Of a DNA stretch of 9,480 nucleotides, positions 1 through 6,603 are shown piece by piece; positions within the stretch are counted from its first letter, which is position 1, and every line of letters starts with the position of its first letter. The position numbers were made by a program, and so were the translations under genes. The DNA is from Bacteroidota bacterium. GTDB lineage: Bacteria; Bacteroidota; Bacteroidia; Sphingobacteriales; Sphingobacteriaceae. The notes below the pieces were generated by a model. It did not search any database. It was not told the origin of the DNA and saw nothing but the letters and a program-made list of their open reading frames with translations. The stretch spans positions 1 through 9,480 of the forward strand of contig JAEYZM010000040.1 of the NCBI GenBank assembly GCA_023427985.1, read 5' to 3'.

Positions 1-40
1 GGTGATTCATGTACTAGATGCAGTAGTATTGCCTAAATAA
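1..40 (+). CDS. C-terminal end of a fasciclin (FAS1) domain protein (5' partial)
   Basis: Reading from base 2 gives V-I-H-V-L-D-A-V-V-L-P-K and then a TAA stop at 38-40. FAS1 domains characteristically end in a strand of the form (N)GVIHVIDxVLLP, and this tail matches it almost residue for residue. FAS1 proteins are usually secreted or lipid-anchored adhesion-type proteins; that role is family knowledge and cannot be seen here. Only 12 codons are inside the window, so start, signal peptide and number of FAS1 domains are unknown. A terminator-like hairpin 24 bp after the stop supports a real gene end on this strand. The other two forward frames do not give a recognisable tail. Confidence 0.68.
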   Translation, partial: VIHVLDAVVLPK

Positions 41-63
41 TTCCTTTGTGTTTGAATTTTTTG

Positions 64-96
64 AAAGATGGTGATCAATGGTCATCATCTTTTTTT
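64..96 (+). terminator. Rho-independent terminator of the leftmost gene
   Basis: AGATGGTGA (66-74) pairs with TCATCATCT (82-90) over nine positions, one of them a G-U wobble, around a 7-nt loop (75-81). A run of T follows to base 96, and the stem can extend by two A-T pairs (64-65 with 91-92). The T-run is on the + strand side, so it would stop transcription of the gene ending at 40. The right arm lies within the last codons and stop of the convergent cyclase gene. On the - strand the hairpin is followed only by a short, interrupted T tract, so it is a weaker terminator in that direction. Confidence 0.75.
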
Positions 97-834
97 CATT
101 TTATACAACAATGGTTTGCTTGGACTTGCATCTGTTTCTAAAGATGCAATACTAATCTGTAAAAAGTAATTCCCATCTTCGATTTCGTCAGGCACGTAAA
201 TTAATTCTGTTATGGTCATATCGAGTTGCGGTTCATCTGGGTAATTCCAAAAGTTTTTATGCGCAAATAAATTACCACCATCCTCTTCTCTGTCTACAGA
301 AGGAAGGTCAATTAATAAATGTTTGTACCCCATTTCTCTTATTCGTTTACATAAATCGGGATGTAAATAACAAGGGTTTTTTCCTGAATAATTTTCCTGC
401 AATTTATTTTCCGAATTCGGAAGTGTTCGTAGGATCAAGGCCTCTGTTTCGCTGATTCTTTTATGATGCCCTAACACATCGGCCATCACAATAAAATCTT
501 CATCCATTGCAGTAGGTTGAACAGTGATAAGATCGGCAAAGAAATGAAATTTTTTCAAACAAGAATTTATGCTGATGCGTTGCTTGCTAATATGTCCTAC
601 GCATTCTGTATGCGTTCCGTTTCCATGAGCGTTGATGAATAAGTTTTCGCAATTGGCTGAACCACCTTCTTCAACCGAACCAACGAAAGAGCCTACTCGA
701 ATAGGTTCAAATTTTGCTTGCGGAATATAAAATGCATTGACTCCTTTGCCCGGATTTATTGAGATAGACAGGTCTATCGCGTTCGATAGATCGATGGAAT
801 ATTCTTCGTAATTGAAAAAAGTTTTAATGATCAT
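85..834 (-). CDS. Cyclase-family metal-dependent hydrolase (KynB-like)
   Basis: This 249-residue protein has no signal peptide and is probably cytoplasmic. It fits the 'putative cyclase' family (PF04199 type), which includes bacterial kynurenine formamidase. The family metal site HxGTHxDxxxH appears as a variant, H70-G-N-G-T-H75-T-E77-C-V-G-H81: the Gly-Thr-His core and last His are kept, the Asp is replaced by Glu, and the first His is one residue further away. A second conserved block, LLIDLPSVDREEDGGNLFAH (173-192), corresponds to the family's 'GIDTxSxD...H' region. The substrate cannot be told from sequence; formamidase, other amide or lactone hydrolysis are all possible. Its ATG lies inside the end of hemW with an 11-nt overlap, so it is probably translationally coupled as the second gene of that transcript. 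The link to haem chemistry, if any, is unknown. Confidence 0.85.
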   Translation of the reverse strand: MIIKTFFNYEEYSIDLSNAIDLSISINPGKGVNAFYIPQAKFEPIRVGSFVGSVEEGGSANCENLFINAHGNGTHTECVGHISKQRISINSCLKKFHFFADLITVQPTAMDEDFIVMADVLGHHKRISETEALILRTLPNSENKLQENYSGKNPCYLHPDLCKRIREMGYKHLLIDLPSVDREEDGGNLFAHKNFWNYPDEPQLDMTITELIYVPDEIEDGNYFLQISIASLETDASPSKPLLYKMKKR

Positions 835-1963
835 TTTCTAATATAAATAAATCGGAAGCAATTTTATCGGCCATCAATTTCCCAGCCTTTGTTGTCTTAC
901 AAAAATTATTTTCTAAGCTAAGCAATTTTTGTTCAAGAAAGGGTTCGAAATTTTTTTCTAAAGTTTCTAAGATTTCAGAACCAAACTCATCTCGAATATA
1001 CGTTAAGTTGATGCCTTTATTTGTTCTTAACGAAATCATCAAATATTCGTTCAATTGATTTTCCATGCTCAATTCTTCAACAGTTGCAGGCAATACACCT
1101 CGGTCCAATTGGTCGATGTACTGATGATTGTTTGCCACATTCCATTGGCGAGAATGCTTATTGAACGAATGTGCCGATGGGCCAATGCCAAGATATTTCT
1201 TAGCTTCCCAATAAGAAGAATTATGCCTTGAATGAAATCCCGGTTTGCAAAAATTAGAAATTTCATAATGTTCAAAACCGTTTGCGGCCATCTCATCCAT
1301 TAATAGTTCAAATTGCGCGGCAGCTTGTTCTTCATCGGGCGACTTTACTCGGCCCTTACTCACCCAGCTACCCAATGCCGTACCTTTTTCAACTGTTAAT
1401 GCATAAGAAGATATATGTTTAATCTCCAGTTCAATAGCCTGTTGAATATTTTCCTTCCACTCTTTATCGCTTAACCCTGGAATCCCATAAATCAAATCTA
1501 TGCTGATGTTCTCCAGCCCAATATCTTGTGCTCGCTTGATGGAATCCAATGCCTCGTTAGAAGTATGTGCTCTATTCATCCATTCCAAGTCCCTTTGTAT
1601 AAAGGATTGCACTCCAATACTTAATCGATTTATGCCGATGTGTTGAAACGATTTTAGATTTTTAGCATTCAAATCATCGGGGTTGGCTTCTAAGGTAATT
1701 TCAGGATTTGAGTTGATTGGATATAGCTGATAAATTTTTTTCAATACAGCGCTTATATCCTTTTCTTCCATTAAAGATGGTGTTCCTCCTCCAAAATAGA
1801 TGGTATCAATATATTCAGCAGATAAATAATTCTTTCTTAGATCCAATTCTCGCAATAAAGCTTGAATCATAGCGTCTTTATACTTTAAGTTGGTGCTAAA
1901 ATGAAAATCGCAATAATGACATGCTTGTTTACAAAAAGGGATATGAATATATATTCCAGCCAT
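824..1963 (-). CDS. hemW: Radical SAM haem chaperone HemW
   Basis: This 379-residue cytoplasmic protein inserts or delivers haem to target proteins, using a [4Fe-4S] cluster and S-adenosylmethionine. The cluster motif is C11-x3-C15-x2-C18 followed by Asp-Phe. Phe at position 20 is the HemW signature; true coproporphyrinogen dehydrogenase HemN has a further Cys here. Other blocks are the SAM-contacting YFGGGTPSL (56-64), SIGVQSF (115-121), DLIYGIPG (156-163), YEISNF (233-238) and YLGIGPSAHS (257-266). The C-terminal HemN-type domain occupies roughly residues 290-379, and length is normal for the family. The start at 1963 places the conserved IYIHIPFC segment directly at the N-terminus. It is often misannotated as an oxygen-independent coproporphyrinogen III oxidase. 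It runs divergently from the Omp85 gene, with only 38 bp between the two start codons. Confidence 0.95.
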   Translation of the reverse strand: MAGIYIHIPFCKQACHYCDFHFSTNLKYKDAMIQALLRELDLRKNYLSAEYIDTIYFGGGTPSLMEEKDISAVLKKIYQLYPINSNPEITLEANPDDLNAKNLKSFQHIGINRLSIGVQSFIQRDLEWMNRAHTSNEALDSIKRAQDIGLENISIDLIYGIPGLSDKEWKENIQQAIELEIKHISSYALTVEKGTALGSWVSKGRVKSPDEEQAAAQFELLMDEMAANGFEHYEISNFCKPGFHSRHNSSYWEAKKYLGIGPSAHSFNKHSRQWNVANNHQYIDQLDRGVLPATVEELSMENQLNEYLMISLRTNKGINLTYIRDEFGSEILETLEKNFEPFLEQKLLSLENNFCKTTKAGKLMADKIASDLFILENDH

Positions 1964-2001
1964 AGTGCTAAGTTCTAAAAAATAAATAATTTTAGTGCAG
2001 A

Positions 2002-3612
2002 ATGTTAAACAGAATCCTCAAGCTTCTATTCTTGTGTCAACTATTTTCGGCAGAAAGTTATGCGTATCAGCATTTTATTCAAGAGAGTGACACTTCTAAA
2101 ATAGATTCTGTTAATAGTTTGAAAAGAGATTCTATAAAGGCTGAACTCTTGGAATATCAATGGAAGAATTTAAGTTTTGATTCAAATTTATTATCAATTC
2201 TAGAAGTCGCAAAAATTAAAAGCCCAAAGTTTAAGGACAAAAAGATAGACATTAATGATGCAGAAAATTTTATTGAATCGGTCTTGAAATTTTGTGAAGA
2301 TCATGGATACCCTTTTGCGAATTTATATTTTGATCGAGTATCTATCCGAGATAAAAATGTAGAGGCTCAATTAAAATTAAAATTGAATACATATATCGTT
2401 GTTGATAGTATTCGCATAATGAGTAAAGGCAATATTATCAATGAGGGTTTTATTGAATCTTATATTGGAATAAAGCCCGGAGATGAATACAATGAGACAT
2501 CGATAAGAGCCATTGATGATAAAATAAATAACCTAGGATTTATTAGAACCAGAGCAAGTACTGCTTTATATTTTGTTAACGACAAGGCAGAAATTGTTAT
2601 TTACCCCGACAAAATTAATGCGAATAGATTTGATGGAATATTAGGCATACAACCCAATACCATTACCAATAAAACAAGTTTAGTTGGTCAATTAAATTTA
2701 AGTTTAATCAATACCTTGAAAAGGGCGGAGCGATTTAATTTAGATTTTAGGGCACAGCCTAATTCAACGAGAGATCTAAAAATTTATGCCAACTATCCCT
2801 ACATATTTAATTTGCCTTTTGGCGTAGATGCAACATTAAACTTTAGACGTCAGGATTCATCCTTCTCCATATTTAGTCCAGAGTTAGGGATTTCTTATTT
2901 ATTCAATGGAATCAACTCATTGAGGGTCTTATATAAAATTGAAAACAGTACTTTGTTGAGCACGAGTAGATTTGAAAATGCCTTAACACTTCCGAATATA
3001 TTGGATGTTAACAAGCAATATTACGGCTTAAATTTGAACCTCGATAAAACGAACTATCGTTTAAATCCGAGCAAGGGTTACCGATTAAATACACAGGTCT
3101 TATTTGGAAACAGAGAGATTCGTAAAAATTCGGTTTTTACCGATAGTCTATACGATGATATTTTGCTTAGAACCTCACAAATAGTTTTGAATATTCGTTC
3201 ACAGTTTTTCATTCCGATTTATAAAAAAAACATCTTTAGTATCGGATTGCAATCGGGCATCATCGAATCTGAAGAACTATTATTTAATGAATTATTCCGT
3301 ATTGGAGGCATTAATGATTTAAGGGGTTTCGACGAAGAAAGCATATTTAATTCTAAGAATATAATTATCAATACAGAATATCGATTTCTATTTGACAAGA
3401 ACTCGTTTATCAGGACTTTTTACGATCAAGTATTTTATGAGAACAAATTCATCCGGGCCGATGTATTGCGGGGCTCGGGAATTGGTTTGGGTATACAATT
3501 AGAAACCAATGCAGGTTTATTACAATTGAATTATGCCTTAGGAAGACTTGAGGGAAGCTCTTATTCTTTCCAAAATGGAAAAATACATTTTGGAATCATT
3601 AATTATTTTTAA
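2002..3612 (+). CDS. Omp85-family outer-membrane protein (TamA/BamA-like) with POTRA repeats
   Basis: This 536-residue protein has a probable signal peptide (1-21, cleavage after S-Y-A). One partial POTRA-like unit spans about 75-133 (contains GYPFA, 102-106) and a fuller one about 134-205 (VDSIRI, then GIKPGDEYN, 156-164). From about 210 to the end comes a 16-strand-type barrel (bacterial surface antigen domain). Diagnostic barrel features are LNPSKGY (354-360), the L6-loop motif GGINDLRGF (435-443) with the invariant Arg441-Gly442-Phe443, and a final Phe typical of BAM substrates. Family members insert or move proteins at the outer membrane. With about two POTRAs it is much shorter than a five-POTRA BamA and closer to TamA or a lineage-specific Omp85. 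It is first in a close rightward group with the DUF4271 gene (13-bp gap) and hemD. Its cargo is unknown; closeness to T9SS genes is only suggestive. Confidence 0.88.
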   Translation: MLNRILKLLFLCQLFSAESYAYQHFIQESDTSKIDSVNSLKRDSIKAELLEYQWKNLSFDSNLLSILEVAKIKSPKFKDKKIDINDAENFIESVLKFCEDHGYPFANLYFDRVSIRDKNVEAQLKLKLNTYIVVDSIRIMSKGNIINEGFIESYIGIKPGDEYNETSIRAIDDKINNLGFIRTRASTALYFVNDKAEIVIYPDKINANRFDGILGIQPNTITNKTSLVGQLNLSLINTLKRAERFNLDFRAQPNSTRDLKIYANYPYIFNLPFGVDATLNFRRQDSSFSIFSPELGISYLFNGINSLRVLYKIENSTLLSTSRFENALTLPNILDVNKQYYGLNLNLDKTNYRLNPSKGYRLNTQVLFGNREIRKNSVFTDSLYDDILLRTSQIVLNIRSQFFIPIYKKNIFSIGLQSGIIESEELLFNELFRIGGINDLRGFDEESIFNSKNIIINTEYRFLFDKNSFIRTFYDQVFYENKFIRADVLRGSGIGLGIQLETNAGLLQLNYALGRLEGSSYSFQNGKIHFGIINYF

Positions 3613-3625
3613 ACATTTGCGGTAG

Positions 3626-4540
3626 ATGAGAAGATTTTGGTTTGTATATGTTTTAATGTTAATGGTAGGATTTCTGGATGCATCTGCAGATAGTACGCGT
3701 GTGAATTTGAAGAATGCAATGAAAGATACTAGTGCTAACACATCGGCATACATGGTTATTATTGATAGTGTTGAGATTTCAGAGAGTAATAGTGTAAAAG
3801 ATAGTATTAATAAAAAATATAAATCAGATCGCTACGATTATAAAATTTTCGAAACTACTTTTAGCGATCAATCGCATTATAATAAAATAAAGAAGAGGGT
3901 AATACCTGAGTACTGGCAGTTATATGTATTATTGGGAATTGTTATGTATTATGCCTTCATCAGGAATGTTTTTCATAAGAGTTTGCCTGTAATATTTCAG
4001 GCTTATTGGAACGATCGAAGCATCAATCAATTTACTCGGGACGATAATTTTTTTAAAGCAAGGAATGCATTGTTTTATTTTGTGTTATTTGTTTTTGTCT
4101 ATGCTACAATTGCGTATTATGTATTAGAATATTACAATATAAAATTCAAGTATTCTGGATTTGAGCGATACCAATACATATTGATGTTGGTTGGAGTATT
4201 TTATATTTTCAAATACATCTTATTAAAGATACTTGGCTATCTCTTTGGGGTACATAAAATAGTATCGGGATATTTGGCAATATTATCGGTTTCGAATTTA
4301 GTTTACTCGATAATTATAATTCCATTTATAGTCTTTTATAATTATTTGACTGTACCAGTGTCGGCGTATGTAATGGTGTTAATCTTAAGTTTATTTGCAT
4401 TTAACACGGCCTACAAGTATTTAAGAACTGCTACGATTCTTAGAAATAATTTTCAGTTTCCTATATTTTATTTAATTCTTTATCTTTGCACCTTCGAAAT
4501 AATGCCCTTATTAATCTTGTATAAGATATTTTTAGCATGA
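3626..4540 (+). CDS. DUF4271-type six-helix membrane protein
   Basis: This 304-residue protein of unknown function begins with a hydrophobic N-terminus that looks like a signal peptide (1-21, ending D-A-S-A). A polar, probably periplasmic stretch (about 22-92, rich in Ser, Asp and Lys) follows, and then six predicted membrane helices at about 96-115, 147-170, 182-207, 215-240, 244-265 and 277-302. The last helix carries YLCTFEIMPLLILYK (286-300), the block I associate with the Bacteroidota family DUF4271; its Glu291 and Pro294 inside the helix may be functional. No enzyme motif is visible. It starts 13 bp after the Omp85 gene and is followed closely by hemD, an arrangement I recall as common in this phylum. 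A role in envelope assembly, secretion or haem handling would be inference only. Confidence 0.82.
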   Translation: MRRFWFVYVLMLMVGFLDASADSTRVNLKNAMKDTSANTSAYMVIIDSVEISESNSVKDSINKKYKSDRYDYKIFETTFSDQSHYNKIKKRVIPEYWQLYVLLGIVMYYAFIRNVFHKSLPVIFQAYWNDRSINQFTRDDNFFKARNALFYFVLFVFVYATIAYYVLEYYNIKFKYSGFERYQYILMLVGVFYIFKYILLKILGYLFGVHKIVSGYLAILSVSNLVYSIIIIPFIVFYNYLTVPVSAYVMVLILSLFAFNTAYKYLRTATILRNNFQFPIFYLILYLCTFEIMPLLILYKIFLA

Positions 4541-4570
4541 GTTTTGATGAGGAACATAAAAAAAGGTAGA

Positions 4571-5326
4571 ATGGATAAGAAATTAAAAGTAAAAAGCATT
4601 TTAGTGACTCAACCCAAACCTGAGTCGGATAAATCACCTTTTTATGATTTAGCGAAGAAATACAACTTAAAGATTGATTTCAGACCTTTTATACATGTTG
4701 AGGGGATACCAGCGAAAGAGTTTAGAAAAGAGAAATTAAATCCATTAGATTTTACAGCTGTAATATTTACAAGTAGAAATTCTATTGATCATTATTTCAG
4801 AATATGTGAGGAATTGCGCATTGAAGTGCCAGCAGAGATGAAATATTACTGCATTACGGAGGCGGTGGCTTTATATATGCAGAAATACGTACAATATAGA
4901 AAGCGTAAGATATTTATAGGTAAGCAGACCACTTCAGATTTAATCGAGTTACTTAAGAAACATAAAGAGGAGAAGTTCTTCTATCCATGCACGGATGTGT
5001 TTACGGATGACATACCTGCATTTATGAAAGCGAATGGATATAATTATTCAGAAGCTATTTTATATAGAACCGTTTGTAGTGATTTATCGGATTTAGCCGA
5101 GGTGAATTACGACATGATTGCATTTTTTAGTCCATCAGGCATAAAGTCTTTGTTCAAAAATTTCCCAGATTTTAAACAGAATAATACTAGGATAGCGACA
5201 TTCGGGCCCACAACAGCCAAAGCTGTAATTGACGCTGGATTGAATATTGATGTTCAAGCACCTAGTCCACAAGCGCCTTCTATGACTATGGCCATAGAGG
5301 AATATGTAAAAACAGCGAACAAGTAA
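4571..5326 (+). CDS. hemD: Uroporphyrinogen-III synthase
   Basis: HemD closes hydroxymethylbilane with inversion of ring D to give uroporphyrinogen III, the common precursor of haem, sirohaem and cobalamin; it acts in the cytoplasm. The 251-residue product has the two-lobe architecture of the family. Lobe one starts VKSILVTQPKP and holds AVIFTSRNSIDHYF (63-76). The hinge and second lobe hold IAFFSPSGIKSLF (183-195) and the phosphate-loop-like ATFGPTTAKAV (209-219). HemD sequences diverge widely, but these blocks fit the Bacteroidota form. I chose ATG 4571 because it puts the conserved first strand near the N-terminus and follows a purine-rich AAAAGGTAGA leader. In-frame alternatives are ATG 4547 and TTG 4544, adding 8 or 9 basic residues. 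It begins 30 bp after the DUF4271 stop and probably shares its transcript. Confidence 0.9.
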   Translation: MDKKLKVKSILVTQPKPESDKSPFYDLAKKYNLKIDFRPFIHVEGIPAKEFRKEKLNPLDFTAVIFTSRNSIDHYFRICEELRIEVPAEMKYYCITEAVALYMQKYVQYRKRKIFIGKQTTSDLIELLKKHKEEKFFYPCTDVFTDDIPAFMKANGYNYSEAILYRTVCSDLSDLAEVNYDMIAFFSPSGIKSLFKNFPDFKQNNTRIATFGPTTAKAVIDAGLNIDVQAPSPQAPSMTMAIEEYVKTANK

Positions 5327-5391
5327 GATATTTGGTATTGATTTTGTGGCATTTGTCCTAAGCAAAAAAATAGACTAATTGATTCTAAAAA

Positions 5392-5422
5392 TTTGCATGT
5401 ATACATTATTATGCTATTTTTG
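5392..5422 (+). promoter_or_regulatory. Bacteroidota-type promoter for the porP/sprF-like gene
   Basis: TTTG at 5392-5395 (-33 element) and TATTTTTG at 5415-5422 (-7 element) are separated by exactly 19 nt. This is a full match to the sigma-ABfr-type consensus TTTG-N19-TAnnTTTG known from Bacteroides and Flavobacterium. Transcription would begin near 5429, leaving a leader of about 30 nt before ATG 5462. It lies in the 135-bp gap after hemD, so the porP-like gene can be expressed independently of the upstream group. No clear terminator separates hemD from it, so read-through is possible. Confidence 0.65.
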
Positions 5423-5461
5423 GAATCCTTTGGTTTGTTAATGGTTGTTATTTAGGATTAA

Positions 5462-6403
5462 ATGAAGAAAAATTTTCGTAGTATCTACCTATTAATTGTT
5501 TTATTAGTTTTATTAGGTTTTAAGTCATTTGCGCAACAAGATGCACAATATTCACATTACATGTTTAATGGGTTTGTGTTCAATCCTGCCTTAGCGGGTA
5601 GTAAGGAATCATTAAGTGCATTAGGTTTATTTAGAACTCAGTTCGTAGGTATAGATGGTGGTCCACAAACCTCTACATTTTCTGCGCACATGCCTATCAA
5701 CACTATTAATAGCGGTGTTGGTTTACACATCATTAACGATAGAATTGGGGTAGCAAATTCTACATTGAACTTCATGGCCTCTTATGCCTACAAATACCAA
5801 ATGGCCAATGGAATTCTTTCCGGAGGTATTAGTTTAGGGATGATTCAAAGAACCATTGATGGGTCGAGTTATGTACCTGATCAAACAGGTGATAATGCTA
5901 TTCCAGCAGGTAAAGCAAATGTTGTAAAACCTGATATAAATATTGGGGTTTTGTACAACACCGAGCAGTATTACGTAGGTTTATCGGCAACACATTTAAA
6001 TAGACCAAACCTAGATTTTGTTGGAAGTGGAAATACTGAGTATAGAAATAATATACACACTAATTTGGTAGTTGGTTATAATTGGAATGTTAACCCAATT
6101 ATTGATATAAAGCCATCGGTATTAGTGAAATACGCAACAGCAGTATCATTCGATGTGAATGCTATGGCATTTATCAATCAGAAGTATTGGGGTGGTTTAT
6201 CCTACCGATTGAACGATGCCATTATAGGTATAGTTGGTTTTAATATTACTCCTCAAATTAAATTCAGCTATGCTTATGATTACACATTATCGAATTTGAA
6301 TCAAGCAAGTACAGGTTCGCACGAAGTAATTTTAGGCTATGATGTAGTATTTAAAAAGAAAGTTAGACCCGATGTAATCATTAAAACGCCTAGATTCCTG
6401 TAA
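5462..6403 (+). CDS. PorP/SprF-family outer-membrane protein (type IX secretion)
   Basis: This 313-residue protein has a classical signal peptide: basic MKKNFR, a Leu/Val core, and cleavage after S-F-A at 24. The mature start QQDAQYSHYMFNGFVFNPALAGS is the PorP/SprF signature, here residues 25-47, and the C-terminal KTPRFL is the family's usual ending. The remainder is alternating-hydrophobicity beta-barrel sequence with many Gly/Asn/Tyr residues. Family members are outer-membrane barrels of the T9SS; SprF is needed to secrete the adhesin SprB, and PorP is needed for gingipain secretion. They are linked with cargo carrying type B C-terminal signals. Being directly upstream of gldKLM, as porP is upstream of porKLMN in Porphyromonas, favours a PorP-like core role over a cargo-specific SprF copy. 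I leave the symbol open because paralogues are common. It has its own promoter at 5392-5422. Confidence 0.92.
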   Translation: MKKNFRSIYLLIVLLVLLGFKSFAQQDAQYSHYMFNGFVFNPALAGSKESLSALGLFRTQFVGIDGGPQTSTFSAHMPINTINSGVGLHIINDRIGVANSTLNFMASYAYKYQMANGILSGGISLGMIQRTIDGSSYVPDQTGDNAIPAGKANVVKPDINIGVLYNTEQYYVGLSATHLNRPNLDFVGSGNTEYRNNIHTNLVVGYNWNVNPIIDIKPSVLVKYATAVSFDVNAMAFINQKYWGGLSYRLNDAIIGIVGFNITPQIKFSYAYDYTLSNLNQASTGSHEVILGYDVVFKKKVRPDVIIKTPRFL

Positions 6404-6483
6404 TTTACAGAGAATATATACCAAAAACGCAAACGTATCGTTTTAAAAAATCAAAAATTTGTAGAACTATTTTTTAGATTCTG

Positions 6484-6540
6484 AGTATAAAAGCTAAAAA
6501 TTTATTCACATTCGTTCTTTTTTATTTAGCATATTATACT
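6484..6540. repeat. Imperfect inverted repeat in front of the gldK -7 box
   Basis: The left arm AGTATA-aaa-GCTAAA (6484-6498) is matched on the opposite strand by the right arm TTTAGC-atat-TATACT (6525-6540). That gives two 6-bp perfect blocks with 3 versus 4 unpaired bases between them. The arms are 26 nt apart, with centres about 41 bp apart, close to four helical turns. The right arm fills the promoter spacer and ends on the first base of the candidate -7 box. It could be a two-site operator or a long-loop hairpin. In DNA this AT-rich, chance is a real alternative. Confidence 0.4.
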
Positions 6541-6547
6541 ATTTTTG
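6540..6547 (+). promoter_or_regulatory. Candidate -7 promoter box for gldK
   Basis: TATTTTTG matches the Bacteroidota -7 consensus TAnnTTTG and is identical to the -7 box of the porP-like gene. It lies 56 bp before ATG 6604, giving a leader of about 50 nt. There is no good TTTG at the -33 position; the expected place holds a T-run inside an inverted-repeat arm. The promoter may therefore be weak or activator dependent. The rest of the 200-bp gap (6404-6603) holds only a weak AAACG-TAT-CGTTT hairpin at 6431-6443 without a following T-run. Confidence 0.45.
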
Positions 6548-6603
6548 TAGTTACGGCTTAGTTTAAAAATTAGATAAAAAGCAAAATTTTAGTAACGCTT
6601 ACT

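Noticed and set aside
1069..1296. 75-codon - strand frame inside hemW
   Set aside because: It lies wholly within the well-supported hemW frame on the same strand and its translation resembles no family.
1964..2001. Promoters for the divergent hemW and Omp85 genes
   Set aside because: Both must start in or near this 38-bp gap, but only 6-7 of 8 matches to the -7 box occur, with no properly spaced -33 element. TAGTGC appears twice (1963-1968, 1993-1998) but is too short to call an operator.
3538..3753. 71-codon - strand frame across the Omp85/DUF4271 junction
   Set aside because: It is antisense to two convincing genes, with no recognisable protein and no start signal.
5135..5365. 76-codon - strand frame over the hemD end
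   Set aside because: It is antisense to hemD, has no family features, and its composition is like a shadow frame.
6424..6444. AAACG copies pairing with CGTTT after the porP-like gene, as a possible terminator
   Set aside because: The stem is only 5-6 bp and A-T rich, and TTTTAAAAAA rather than a T-run follows, so termination is not supported.
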